Positions 1-7,656 of a DNA stretch of 19,810 bases are shown in pieces (within the stretch, counting starts at the first letter, position 1; each line of letters starts with the position of its first letter). The stretch lies in the NCBI GenBank assembly GCA_003168295.1, contig PMST01000592.1, positions 1 through 19,810 of the forward strand, written 5' to 3'. A model generated the notes under the pieces. The model saw nothing but the letters and a program-made list of their open reading frames with translations, ran no database searches and had not been told where the DNA came from. The position numbers and the translations under genes are program-made. Source of the DNA: Actinomycetota bacterium. Lineage in GTDB: Bacteria; Actinomycetota; Actinomycetes; Streptosporangiales; Streptosporangiaceae.

Positions 1-60
1 ACCGTCCTCACCGTCACCACGCACAACAAGCCGGACGGAGATAAGGGTCGTCGTGGGTAG
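1..60 (+). CDS. C-terminal tail of an upstream gene (partial)
   Basis: Frame 1 is open from the window edge to a TAG at 58-60 and reads TVLTVTTHNKPDGDKGRRG. The first twelve codons all end in G or C, as real genes here do, while the other two frames do not show that bias as cleanly. Too little is present to name the product. Function unknown. The stretch could also be non-coding. Confidence 0.4.
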   Translation, partial: TVLTVTTHNKPDGDKGRRG

Positions 61-198
61 TTCGGGTCGCGGGGTGCCCCCAGCGGCACACGCTGACGCC
101 TGCGGCCGGAAAACGCGGACCCCAACGTCACACGATCACGGCCCGGGCGCGCCTAGGTCGGCTCGTGGGGCTACGGGGGTGTCCGGTTACGGCTGGGG

Positions 199-1440
199 AT
201 GTGCCAAGCTGCTGGCGTGCTTGGACTCGCGATCGCCTGTGCAGTCAGCGCCGCCGCGTGGGTCTATCTGGTGGCGGCGCACGGAAGTTTCTGGCGGACC
301 GGTCAGCGGCTGCCGCCGCGGCGGTCGGCCGCGACCGACGGCCGCCCGGCGTGGCCGGCCGTCGTCGCCGTGGTGCCCGCCCGCAATGAGGCGGACTCCC
401 TTCCCGGGACGCTGCCGGCGCTGCTGGCGCAGGAGTACCCGGGGGAGTTCCGCGTCTTCCTGGTTGATGACCGGAGCGACGACGGCACCGCCGCCGTCGC
501 GGCCGAACTCGGCGAGAAGGCGGCGCGGGACGGCGGGGCGCCGCTGACCGTCGTTTCCGGGCAGCCGAGGCCGGACGGCTGGGCGGGCAAGGTCTGGGCG
601 ATGGCCCAGGGCCTGGCCGCGGCCGGGCCGGAAACCGGCGCGACGACAACCACGCGTCCCGCCTACGTGCTGTTCACCGACGCGGACATCACCTGGGCGC
701 CGACGGCGCTGCGCGACCTGGTCCAGGCGGCCGAAGACGACGACCGCGCCCTCGTCTCGCAGATGGCCCTGCTCCGCGCGGAGACGGCCTGGGAACGGGT
801 GATCGTGCCCGCGTTCGTCTACTTCTTCGCCCAGCTCTACCCGTTCAAGAAGGTCAACGACCCGAAAAGCCGGACCTCGGCCGGGGCCGGCGGGTGCATG
901 CTGATCGCGGCCGAGGCACTGGAACGGGCGGGCGGCCTCGAGCCGATGCGGGACGCGCTGATTGACGACGTGGCCCTCGGCACGCTGCTGAAGAAAGACG
1001 GCAACCGCATCTGGCTCGGTCTCACCACCGACATCAGGTCCGACCGGCCGTACCCGAGCCTGGCCAGCCTCTGGCACATGATCGCCAGGTCCGCCTACGT
1101 CCAGCTTCGGTACAACCCGGCGCTGCTGGCGGGCACGCTCATCGGGCTGCTGCTGCTCTACGCGGCGCCGCCGGCCGGCGTGATCGCCGCGCTGATCGCG
1201 GTTGCCGTCGGCTCGACCGGGACGGCGGTGGCCGTCACCGGGATCGCGGGGCTGCTCGGCTGGGGGCTGATGACGGCGAGCTACCTGCCGATGCTCCGGT
1301 TCTACCGGCTGTCGCCGCTGCGCGCGCCCGCGCTGCCGCTGATCGCGCTCATGTACGCGGCGATGACGGCCGACTCGGCCCGCCGCCACTACTCGGGCCG
1401 GGCCGTCTCCTGGCGCGGCCGCGCCGCCGATCGGGTCTGA
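199..1440 (+). CDS. hpnB: HpnB-like hopanoid-associated family 2 glycosyltransferase
   Basis: 413 aa GT-A (family 2) glycosyltransferase. An N-terminal hydrophobic segment (about residues 6-27) is followed by the catalytic domain. PARNEAD (60-66) opens the nucleotide-sugar fold, VDD at 89-91 lies in LVDDRSDDGT, the metal-binding DAD triad is at 161-163, and IDDVALG (255-261) holds the likely acidic base region. The C-terminal third contains several membrane helices (about 310-395) and a basic tail. This order and the wording of the motifs match the hopene-associated HpnB family, thought to act at the membrane in hopanoid head-group modification. The exact donor and acceptor are not visible. 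ATG 199 is the only sensible start in this frame. Its Shine-Dalgarno is weak (GGGG just upstream). No squalene-hopene cyclase or hpnC/D gene is visible, so any hopanoid cluster would have to lie to the left. Confidence 0.8.
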   Translation: MCQAAGVLGLAIACAVSAAAWVYLVAAHGSFWRTGQRLPPRRSAATDGRPAWPAVVAVVPARNEADSLPGTLPALLAQEYPGEFRVFLVDDRSDDGTAAVAAELGEKAARDGGAPLTVVSGQPRPDGWAGKVWAMAQGLAAAGPETGATTTTRPAYVLFTDADITWAPTALRDLVQAAEDDDRALVSQMALLRAETAWERVIVPAFVYFFAQLYPFKKVNDPKSRTSAGAGGCMLIAAEALERAGGLEPMRDALIDDVALGTLLKKDGNRIWLGLTTDIRSDRPYPSLASLWHMIARSAYVQLRYNPALLAGTLIGLLLLYAAPPAGVIAALIAVAVGSTGTAVAVTGIAGLLGWGLMTASYLPMLRFYRLSPLRAPALPLIALMYAAMTADSARRHYSGRAVSWRGRAADRV

Positions 1441-1701
1441 CATCCAGCACCGACCCCCGGGCTGTGGCGTCCAAGGGGGCCCTGGCACCGTGGCTGGCAC
1501 AACCACGCGGGTGGCCGGGCGCCGCGGCGGCCAGAACCACAAGAGTGGCCAGGTCCGGGCCGGGCCGGTAGCCGGCTGGTTGCGGGCTGGTGCTGTACGG
1601 GTCGGCCATGCTGGGACGAGAATGCGTTAGGCGGGCCAGGCGAAGTCAGGGACCGTTCGATATCAAGATCTTGGTTTTTCATGACTGAGGAGGAGCCCGG
1701 G
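1441..1701. other. Intergenic region before mscR, with a 10-bp palindrome
   Basis: No convincing gene was found on either strand; the open frames here are antisense shadows. A perfect palindrome, CAAGATCTTG, lies at 1664-1673, followed by a short T-run (1675-1679) and 14 bases before the ribosome binding site of the dehydrogenase. It could be an operator, but nothing identifies its binding protein. Confidence 0.35.
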
Positions 1702-2787
1702 ATGGCGATCAGCGTGCGTGGCGTGGTGGCGCGAGGCAAGGGCGAGGCGGTCGAGGTCACCGAGATCCTGGTGCCCGAGCCGGGTCCGGGCGAGGCGCTG
1801 GTCAACGTCCAGGCGTGCGGTGTCTGCCACACCGACCTGCACTACAAGCAGGGCGGCATCGGCGAGGACTTCCCCTATCTGCTCGGGCACGAGGCGGCCG
1901 GGGTGGTCGAGGCCGTCGGGCCCGACGTGACCGACGTGGCGCCCGGTGACTTCGTCATCCTCAACTGGCGCGCGGTATGCGGCCGGTGCCGCGCCTGCGC
2001 CCGGGGCAAGCCGTGGTACTGCTTCAACACCCACAACGCCAGCCAGAAGATGACGCTGGAAGACGGCACCCCGCTGTCCCCGGCGCTCGGCATCGGCGCG
2101 TTCGCCGACAAGACCCTGGTCGCCTCGGGCCAGTGCACCAAGGTCAATCCGGCCATCCCGGCCGCCACCGCCGGGCTGCTCGGCTGCGGCGTGATGGCGG
2201 GCATCGGCGCCGCGATCAACACCGGCGGTGTGACCAGGGGTGACAGCGTGGCGGTGATCGGCTGCGGCGGCGTCGGCGACGGCGCGGTTCTCGGTGCCCA
2301 GCTGGCGGGCGCGCGGACGATCATCGCGGTGGACGTCGACGACCGCAAGCTGGGGTGGGCCCGCGGGTTCGGCGCCACCGAGGTGGTCAACTCCAGGACC
2401 GAGGACCCGGTGGCCCGGATCAGGGAACTGACCGGCGGGTTCGGCGCCGACGTGGTGATCGAGGCCATCGGCCGGCCCGAGACCTACGAGCAGGCCTTCT
2501 ACGCGCGTGACCTGGCCGGCACGGTGGTGCTGGTCGGCGTGCCGACCCCGGAGATGCGGCTCGAGCTGCCCCTGCTCGACGTGTTCGGCCGCGGCGGGGC
2601 GCTCAAGTCCTCCTGGTACGGGGATTGCCTGCCCAGCCGAGACTTCCCGATGCTCGTCGACCTGCACCTGGCGGGCCGCCTGCCGCTGGACAAGTTCGTG
2701 TCGGAAACCATCGCCCTGGAGGCGATCGAGGAGGCCTTCGCCAAGATGGAAAGGGGTGAGGTGCTGCGCAGCGTCGTGCTGCTGTGA
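1702..2787 (+). CDS. mscR: S-(hydroxymethyl)mycothiol dehydrogenase / S-nitrosomycothiol reductase
   Basis: Zinc-dependent class III-type alcohol dehydrogenase. It oxidises the formaldehyde-mycothiol adduct to S-formylmycothiol with NAD and, in characterised relatives, also reduces S-nitrosomycothiol. Catalytic zinc ligands fit C39 (ACGVCHTD) and H63 (LGHEAAG). Structural zinc ligands fit C93, C96, C99 and C107 (CGRCRAC...C). The nucleotide-binding VIGCGGVG lies near residues 184-191. Stretches such as [29 protein letters not shown] and LRSVV agree closely with my memory of the mycobacterial enzyme (Rv2259), which is also 361 aa. ATG 1702 is preferred over the in-frame ATG at 1681 because GAGGAGGAG (1687-1695) is an excellent ribosome binding site 6-7 bases before it. 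The stop overlaps the next gene as GTGA, indicating translational coupling. A cytosolic detoxification enzyme. Confidence 0.93.
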   Translation: MAISVRGVVARGKGEAVEVTEILVPEPGPGEALVNVQACGVCHTDLHYKQGGIGEDFPYLLGHEAAGVVEAVGPDVTDVAPGDFVILNWRAVCGRCRACARGKPWYCFNTHNASQKMTLEDGTPLSPALGIGAFADKTLVASGQCTKVNPAIPAATAGLLGCGVMAGIGAAINTGGVTRGDSVAVIGCGGVGDGAVLGAQLAGARTIIAVDVDDRKLGWARGFGATEVVNSRTEDPVARIRELTGGFGADVVIEAIGRPETYEQAFYARDLAGTVVLVGVPTPEMRLELPLLDVFGRGGALKSSWYGDCLPSRDFPMLVDLHLAGRLPLDKFVSETIALEAIEEAFAKMERGEVLRSVVLL

Positions 2788-3542
2788 GCGACCCGGCCCG
2801 CATCGCGATGTGGTCCGGACCGCGGACCGTGTCCACGGCGCTGATGCGATCCTGGGAAAACCGCCCGGACACAGTCGTCAGCGACGAGCCCCTTTACGCC
2901 TTTTATCTACACCGAACGGCACTGGCTCACCCCGGTCACCAAACCATAATCGCGAGCCAGCCGACCGGCTGGCGAGAGGTCCTGTCCCAGCAGACCAGCG
3001 CGCCGCTGCCCCCGGGCATCGCCGTCAGCTACGCCAAGCACATGACCCATCACCTGCTGCCCGAGGTGGACCGGGCCGCGCTCGCGCCGCTGCGGCACGC
3101 GCACCTGATCAGGGACCCGCGCGAGCTGCTGGCCTCCTACGCCCGGGTGCGCGCCGAGCCGACCCTCGAAGATCTCGGCCTCAGGCAGCAGGCGGAGATC
3201 TTCGAGACGTTCGGCGGTCCGGTGGTGGACTCCCGGGACCTGCTCACCGACCCCGAGGGGATGCTGCGCGCCCTGTGCCGGGCCCTGGACGTGCCCTTCG
3301 ATGACCGGATGCTGTCCTGGCCCGCCGGGCCGCGGGACAGCGACGGGGTGTGGGCCCCGTACTGGTACGACAGCGTGTATGCCTCCACCGGCTTCGCGCC
3401 GTACCGGCCGCCCGCGGATCCGCTGCCCGCCAGGCTCGAGCCGCTCGCCGAACGCTGTTTGCCGTATTTCTCGCGGCTGCACGAATACCGTATTTCCAGC
3501 CTTTCGGAACCAGGAGGTCCTGATGCTTCAGGTCTTCGATGA
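2784..3542 (+). CDS. Sulfotransferase-like P-loop protein
   Basis: 252 aa. The N-terminus [15 protein letters not shown] (10-24) resembles the 5'-phosphosulfate-binding P-loop of PAPS-dependent sulfotransferases. [13 protein letters not shown] (about 107-119) resembles the 3'-phosphate-binding strand-helix, with R110-D111-P112 at its core. No signal peptide or membrane segment is seen, so it is probably cytosolic. Substrate unknown, and the true activity may differ from sulfation. GTG 2784 overlaps the dehydrogenase stop by 4 bases. The 3' end runs 20 bases into the following aminotransferase gene, whose ribosome binding site lies inside this gene. This tight pairing suggests that the two proteins work together. 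I recall, without being able to check, that plant branched-chain-aminotransferase-like proteins fuse similar domains. Confidence 0.72.
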   Translation: MSDPARIAMWSGPRTVSTALMRSWENRPDTVVSDEPLYAFYLHRTALAHPGHQTIIASQPTGWREVLSQQTSAPLPPGIAVSYAKHMTHHLLPEVDRAALAPLRHAHLIRDPRELLASYARVRAEPTLEDLGLRQQAEIFETFGGPVVDSRDLLTDPEGMLRALCRALDVPFDDRMLSWPAGPRDSDGVWAPYWYDSVYASTGFAPYRPPADPLPARLEPLAERCLPYFSRLHEYRISSLSEPGGPDASGLR

Positions 3543-4422
3543 GCGCAACCGCGACCTCGTCGTCAACGTGGGCGGCAAGCTCAGCCACCGCGACCAGGCC
3601 GGGGTCAACCCGTTCGACTCCGCCGTGCAGGGCGGCGACGCGGTCTGGGAAGGCCTGCGCCTGTATGCGGGGAGGATCTTCCGCCTGACCGAGCACCTGG
3701 ACCGGCTGCGCGCCTCGGCCCAGGCGCTGGCCTTCGGGCCGGTCCCGCCGGATGAGGAGATCATCGAGCAGATCCGGCGCACCCTGGCCGCGAACGGCAT
3801 GCGGGACGGCGTCCACATCAGGCTCACGCTGACCCGCGGGGTCAAGCTCACCTCCGGCATGGATCCCCGGCTGAACACCTCCGGGCCGACGCTGATCGTG
3901 CTGGCCGAGTTCAAGGCCCCGGTTTACGACTCGGCCGGCATCACGCTGATCACCGCGAGCGTGCGCCGCCCCGCGCCGGATTGCCTGGATCCGAAGATCC
4001 ACCACAACAACCTGCTGCCGTCGATCATGGCCAAGATCGAGGCGAACGTGGCCGGCGCCGACGACGCGGTCATGCTCGACCCGCGGGGCTTCATCGCCGA
4101 AACCAACGCCACCCACCTCTTCATGGTGATCCGCGGCACGCTGGCCACCCCCACCACCGCGTCCTGCCCGGAGGGCATCACCCGGGCCGCGGTCCTGGAC
4201 CTGGCCGCCTCGGCCGGCCTGCGCGCCCAGGAAGGCGACTACACACTGCCGCAGCTCTACACGGCCGAGGAGGCCTTCGTGACCGGCACCATGGGCGGCC
4301 TGGCCCCCGTCGTCCGCGTCGACGGCCGGACCATCGGCGACGGCACCCCAGGGCCGGTCACCAAACGCCTGACGGAGCTGTTCGCCGACCTAACCGCTGC
4401 CACCGGTACCCCCGTCGTCTGA
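3523..4422 (+). CDS. Class IV PLP aminotransferase (branched-chain aminotransferase-like)
   Basis: 299 aa, the usual length for fold-type IV aminotransferases (IlvE, D-amino acid aminotransferase, aminodeoxychorismate lyase). The PLP-binding lysine is K158 in DPKIHHNNLL. E193 in FIAETNATHLF fits the residue contacting the pyridine nitrogen, and GITR (218-221) contacts the phosphate. VWEGLRLY (42-49) is the typical N-terminal family motif. BCAT is the nearest call, but substrate specificity cannot be read from sequence. ATG 3523 is chosen because CAGGAGGTCC (3511-3520) is a near-consensus ribosome binding site just before it. The open frame extends further upstream only inside the sulfotransferase gene. 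It is the last gene of the mscR-led operon and meets the ABC genes head-on. Confidence 0.82.
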   Translation: MLQVFDERNRDLVVNVGGKLSHRDQAGVNPFDSAVQGGDAVWEGLRLYAGRIFRLTEHLDRLRASAQALAFGPVPPDEEIIEQIRRTLAANGMRDGVHIRLTLTRGVKLTSGMDPRLNTSGPTLIVLAEFKAPVYDSAGITLITASVRRPAPDCLDPKIHHNNLLPSIMAKIEANVAGADDAVMLDPRGFIAETNATHLFMVIRGTLATPTTASCPEGITRAAVLDLAASAGLRAQEGDYTLPQLYTAEEAFVTGTMGGLAPVVRVDGRTIGDGTPGPVTKRLTELFADLTAATGTPVV

Positions 4423-4446
4423 CCCCGCGACCGGGTGTTCAGATCG

Positions 4447-4485
4447 CCAGTACCTGCGCTCGGCTCCTGGGAGCAGGGAGACTGG
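4447..4485. terminator. Possible hairpin terminator between convergent operons
   Basis: CCAGT (4447-4451) pairs with ACTGG (4481-4485), and CCTGC (4453-4457) pairs with GCAGG (4473-4477), with a small internal loop. It lies in the 99-base gap between the converging aminotransferase and ABC ATPase genes, where a bidirectional terminator would be expected. There is no T-run, which is common in actinomycetes. Confidence 0.35.
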
Positions 4486-4521
4486 TGGGGCTTGTGAGGC
4501 GCGGGGGCGGAATCTGTTTCG

Positions 4522-5214
4522 TCAGTTGTCTTTGATTTTTCCGTCTTCGAGCTCCAGGACGGAATCGGCGATGCCGATGAGGTCCGGGTCGTGGGTGGCG
4601 ACCAGCGCGGTCACGCCCTCGGATTGCACCACGGTGCGGAGCAGCCGCATGATCTGCTTGCCGGTCTCGGAGTCGAGCTGGCCGGTGGGCTCGTCCGCCA
4701 GCAGCACCTGCGGGCTGCCCGCCAGCGCCCGGGCGATCGCGACCCGCTGCTGCTGGCCGCCGGACAGTTCGCCCGGCCGTTGCCTGGCGTGATCGCTGAG
4801 GCCGACGATGTCCAGCATCAGCCGGACCCGCTGCTCGCGTTCCTTCGGGGCCAGGCCGGCGATCCGCAGCGGCACGCCGACGTTCTCCGCCGCCGACAAG
4901 ATCGGGATGAGGCCGAACGACTGGAACACGAACGCCACCGAGGTGCGCCGCATCGCCATCCGCTCGCGGGAGGACATGGCGGTCACGTCCTGGCCGGCCA
5001 CCTGGACCCGGCCGCCGTCCGGCTGGTCCAGGCCGCCGACCACGTTGAGCAGCGTGGTCTTCCCCGATCCGGACCGGCCGCGCAAGGCCACCAGCTGGCC
5101 GGACCCGACCGTGAACGACACGCCCCGCAGCGCATGGGTAGCCGTGCGCCCGCTGCCGAACGTCCGCGTGACCCCCTCGACCGCCAGCATGTCCGTCGCC
5201 AGCACCGCAGTCAC
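4522..5214 (-). CDS. ABC transporter ATPase (MacB/LolD/FtsE type)
   Basis: 230 aa ATP-binding subunit with all family motifs: Walker A GRSGSGKT (46-53), Q-loop at Q98 (VFQSFGL), signature LSGGQQQR (150-157), Walker B VLLADEP (170-176) and H-loop H208 (ATHDP). The length and spacing are those of the MacB/LolD class, which powers FtsX-like permeases rather than solute importers. GTG 5214 overlaps the stop of the preceding ATPase as GTGA, so the two are translationally coupled. A second start, ATG 5190, is possible and would still leave the domain intact. The expected permease partner survives only as a remnant upstream (6200-6663), so this subunit either pairs with a permease encoded elsewhere or has lost its function. 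Confidence 0.9.
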   Translation of the reverse strand: MTAVLATDMLAVEGVTRTFGSGRTATHALRGVSFTVGSGQLVALRGRSGSGKTTLLNVVGGLDQPDGGRVQVAGQDVTAMSSRERMAMRRTSVAFVFQSFGLIPILSAAENVGVPLRIAGLAPKEREQRVRLMLDIVGLSDHARQRPGELSGGQQQRVAIARALAGSPQVLLADEPTGQLDSETGKQIMRLLRTVVQSEGVTALVATHDPDLIGIADSVLELEDGKIKDN

Positions 5215-6185
5215 GACTTGTCTCGCTGGTCGGGCCAGACGCCGATGTGGTCGGGTTCGCCTTCGAGGCGGACCAGGTCCCGCATGCCCAGCGGTTCGGT
5301 CATTTCCCTGGGCAGCTGCAGCCGGCCGGCCCGGTCGAGCACCGCGTACTCCACCGCGTGCTGGGCCATCTCGCCGTCGTCGACGGTGCTGGCCAGCCGG
5401 TGGATCTCGGTGCTGGTCCGGCCGTCCCTGATCGCGACGACCCGGCGCACCACCGAGGACACGGCCGGGTCGTGGGTGACGATCAGCACGGTCACGCCGA
5501 GCTCTCGATTCGCCGTCTGCAGCGCGGCGAACACCTCGGCCGCGGTGGCCGTGTCGAGTTCGCCGGTGGGCTCGTCCGCGAGCAGCACCTTGGGCTCGTT
5601 GACCAGGGCCACCGCGATGGCGGCCCGCTGCTGTTCGCCGCCGGACATCTGATCGGGCCTGCGGCCCGCGCCGTCGCCCAGGCCCAGCAGGTCGAGCAGT
5701 TCAGCCGCGCGCGCCCGGCGGCTGGCGGCCCGGCTCCCGGCCAGCCGCATCGGCAGCTCCACGTTCTGCTGCGCGGTCAGGTACGGCAGCAGGTTGCGAG
5801 AGGTCTGCTGCCAGATGAAGCCGACGACCCGCCGCCGGTAGGCCAGCCGCTGGCGCGAGGCCATCGCGGCCAGGTCGTGGCCCGCCACCCGCACCGAACC
5901 CGCCGTGGGCGTGTCCAGGCCGGCCAGGATGTTCATCAGCGTGGACTTGCCGCTGCCCGACGCCCCGACCAGCGCCACGATCTCGCCCTGCTCCACCAGC
6001 AGGTCAAGACCCTGCAGCGCCTGGACCTCGATTCCCGCGGCGAGGTAGATCCGCACCAGCCGGTCGCAGACGATCAGCGAGCCCGCGCCGAAGTCGCGGT
6101 GCTGCCGCGCCGCCTCGGCGCCCAGCTCGGCGATGCTCTCCTGGGCAGACGAGCCCTCCTGCAGGGGCGTAGCGGCCATGTGCAT
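5211..6185 (-). CDS. ABC transporter ATPase with C-terminal extension
   Basis: About 324 aa, roughly 100 longer than its neighbour. A 35-residue N-terminal extension precedes the ATPase core: Walker A GASGSGKS (about 74-81), signature MSGGEQQR, Walker B LLADEPTGELD and H-loop THDP. Beyond the core, the last 70 residues contain EYAVLDRAGRLQLPREMTEP, which resembles the swapped-hairpin (AbrB/MraZ-like) fold rather than anything in a standard ATPase. The start is uncertain. GTG 6188, ATG 6185 and ATG 6179 are in frame, with AAGGAAG just upstream; it suits 6179 best by spacing. It is the first intact gene of the exporter operon, directly after the broken permease. Confidence 0.87.
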   Translation of the reverse strand: MHMAATPLQEGSSAQESIAELGAEAARQHRDFGAGSLIVCDRLVRIYLAAGIEVQALQGLDLLVEQGEIVALVGASGSGKSTLMNILAGLDTPTAGSVRVAGHDLAAMASRQRLAYRRRVVGFIWQQTSRNLLPYLTAQQNVELPMRLAGSRAASRRARAAELLDLLGLGDGAGRRPDQMSGGEQQRAAIAVALVNEPKVLLADEPTGELDTATAAEVFAALQTANRELGVTVLIVTHDPAVSSVVRRVVAIRDGRTSTEIHRLASTVDDGEMAQHAVEYAVLDRAGRLQLPREMTEPLGMRDLVRLEGEPDHIGVWPDQRDKS

Positions 6186-6199
6186 CACTTCCTTACCTC

Positions 6200-6663
6200 T
6201 TAGTTTGCCCTGAGCAGGCCGGTAACGCCGCGTCGGCGCAGCACCGAAGTCTGCGCGAGCAGCGTGGCCAGGGCCAGGACGAAGATCGCGGCGGCGGGCA
6301 GGCCGAGCTCGAGAGCATCAGGTGAGAGCTGGACCGGGGCGCCGGTCCCGGTAAAAGGCGGACAGGTCGACAGACGAGCCCGACCAGGTGCGGCAGGGCG
6401 ACGGCGCAGACCGCCACGGCGCCGTGCAGCGCCGCCGGAATGGGCTGCCCGCTGGCCGGCCGGCCCGGCCACCGGCCGGAGACCAGGGTCGCGTGCGCGG
6501 TGATATCGCCGAGTTCGGCCTGCCCGCTGAAGGTCGCCAGCACCGAGGCCAGGGCCGCCGCCACGACGATGGTGAGGGCCGCCGCGATGATGACCAGGCG
6601 GTGGGCGTTCATCCGGGACAGGGTCAGTGAACCCCGTGTCAGTGCACCCCGTGTCAAGCCCAT
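6200..6663 (-). pseudogene. Remnant of an FtsX/MacB-type ABC permease
   Basis: The N-terminal part reads from ATG 6612 (or ATG 6663): one strong membrane helix, RLVIIAAALTIVVAAALASV, then a start-of-ectodomain-like stretch (ATLVSGRWPG, AVAVCAVALPHLVGL). Near 6350-6380 the sense changes to another frame, which continues through a last-helix-like segment, AAAIFVLALATLLAQTSVLR, and ends GVTGLLRAN at 6200. Both ends look like the termini of a large FtsX-type permease, which normally runs to about 800-1000 residues; only about 140-150 residues remain. It sits immediately upstream of the two cognate-type ATPases on the same strand, where the permease is normally encoded. Internal deletion plus frame loss is the simplest reading. 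An assembly collapse cannot be excluded. Confidence 0.65.
6623..6652. repeat. 15-bp tandem repeat, two copies
   Basis: GTCAGTGAACCCCGT (6623-6637) is followed directly by GTCAGTGCACCCCGT (6638-6652), one mismatch apart, and the next bases begin a third partial copy (GTCA). It lies at the 5' end of the permease remnant. If translated from 6663 it gives the repeat TRGAL-TRGSL. Confidence 0.7.
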
Positions 6664-6705
6664 CAGCACAGCAGCCTACGATCCGGACAGGCTGATAAAA
6701 AGAGT

Positions 6706-6715
6706 GCGTATACGA
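6706..6715. promoter_or_regulatory. Candidate GntR-type operator before the uronate dehydrogenase
   Basis: GCGTATACGA contains the perfect palindrome CGTATACG (6707-6714), with a GTATAC core like the operators of several FCD-subfamily GntR regulators. It lies 75 bases before the start of the downstream gene. A GntR/FCD regulator is encoded 1.5 kb away. The core is short and could occur by chance. Confidence 0.3.
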
Positions 6716-6788
6716 GCTGGAACCGGTCCGCAACCAGGCCGGGACAAGGCAACCTGCCGGACGTTCGAAGAAGCAAAGGGGGCTGACG

Positions 6789-7604
6789 GTGTCGGTCATC
6801 GTCATCACCGGGGCCGCCGGCCTCGTCGGGTCCATGCTGCGGACCAGGCTGGCCCGGCCGGGCCGGACGCTGCGCGTCATCGACATCGCCCCGCTGGTGG
6901 CCGGGCCGGGCGAGGAAGCGATCCAGGCGTCGGTGGCCGACATTGACATCATGACCGCCGCCTGCCAGGGAGCGGACGCGGTCATCCACCTGGCCGGGAT
7001 CCCGGGCGAGGCGCCGTGGCCGCGCATCCTCGAGGTGAATATCAACGGCAGCTACGTGGTGTTCGAGGCGGCCCGCCGGGCCGGGACGCCCCGGGTGATC
7101 TTCGCTTCCTCCAACCACGCGGTGGGTTTCATCCCGCGGTCGGCGTTCCCCGTCCCCGACTACGCGTTTCCCGCGCCCGACACCTACTACGGCGTCTCCA
7201 AGGCCAGCACCGAGGCGCTGGCCGCGATGTACCACTACCGGTACGGGATGGACGCGATCTGCGTGCGGATCCTGTCCTGCTTCCCGGAGCCGCGGAACGT
7301 GCGCATGCTGTCCACCTGGCTGTCGCCCGACGACGCGGGCAGGCTCTTCGAGGCGTGCCTGACCGCGGATAGGCCCGGGTACCGCGTCATCTTCGGGGTG
7401 TCCGCCAACACCCGGGGCGGCTGGGTCTCGCTGGCCGAGGCCAAGGCCCTCGGCTACCAGCCCGAAGACGACGCGGAGGCCTACGCCGCCCAGATCATCG
7501 CGGAGTACGGTGAGGCGCCCCGGCCGGACCCGGACACCGACCCGGTGCTGCGCTACCTGGGCGGCGAGTTCGCCCTCCCCGACGCGCAAGTCCCCCAGGC
7601 CTAG
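6789..7604 (+). CDS. udh: Uronate dehydrogenase-like extended SDR
   Basis: 271 aa NAD-dependent epimerase/dehydratase-fold enzyme. The glycine-rich motif TGAAGLVG sits at the N-terminus and the catalytic pair is Y134/K138 (YYGVSK). FASSNHAVGF, CFPEPRNVRMLSTWLSPDD and GVSANTRGGW are strongly characteristic of uronate dehydrogenases, which oxidise D-glucuronate or D-galacturonate to the aldarolactone. Length matches that family (about 265-270). GTG 6789 follows AAAGGGGGC at about 6775-6783, a fair ribosome binding site. No other uronate-pathway gene is seen beside it, so the substrate is inferred from family only. The gene stands alone, convergent with the LURP-one gene 53 bases downstream. Confidence 0.82.
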   Translation: MSVIVITGAAGLVGSMLRTRLARPGRTLRVIDIAPLVAGPGEEAIQASVADIDIMTAACQGADAVIHLAGIPGEAPWPRILEVNINGSYVVFEAARRAGTPRVIFASSNHAVGFIPRSAFPVPDYAFPAPDTYYGVSKASTEALAAMYHYRYGMDAICVRILSCFPEPRNVRMLSTWLSPDDAGRLFEACLTADRPGYRVIFGVSANTRGGWVSLAEAKALGYQPEDDAEAYAAQIIAEYGEAPRPDPDTDPVLRYLGGEFALPDAQVPQA

Positions 7605-7610
7605 CGCCCG

Positions 7611-7627
7611 GGGCGGTTCCCCCGCCC
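7611..7627. terminator. Possible bidirectional terminator hairpin
   Basis: GGGCGG (7611-7616), loop TTCCC, CCGCCC (7622-7627): a perfect 6-bp GC stem in the short gap between two convergent genes. No T-run on either side. Confidence 0.45.
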
Positions 7628-7656
7628 GAGCGCCAGCTCCTCCGCTCACGCGGGCC

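Noticed and set aside
187..1542. A 451-codon open frame on the - strand opposite the glycosyltransferase
   Set aside because: It is Arg/Pro/Gly-rich with no domain, and is the usual antisense shadow of a high-GC gene whose + strand product is clearly recognisable.
3301..3522. Upstream extension of the aminotransferase to 373 codons
   Set aside because: It lies inside the sulfotransferase-like gene. The strong ribosome binding site and usual family length support the start at 3523.
6440..6946. A 168-codon + strand frame over the permease remnant and into the dehydrogenase
   Set aside because: It overlaps the clear start of the uronate dehydrogenase in another frame and has no domain features.
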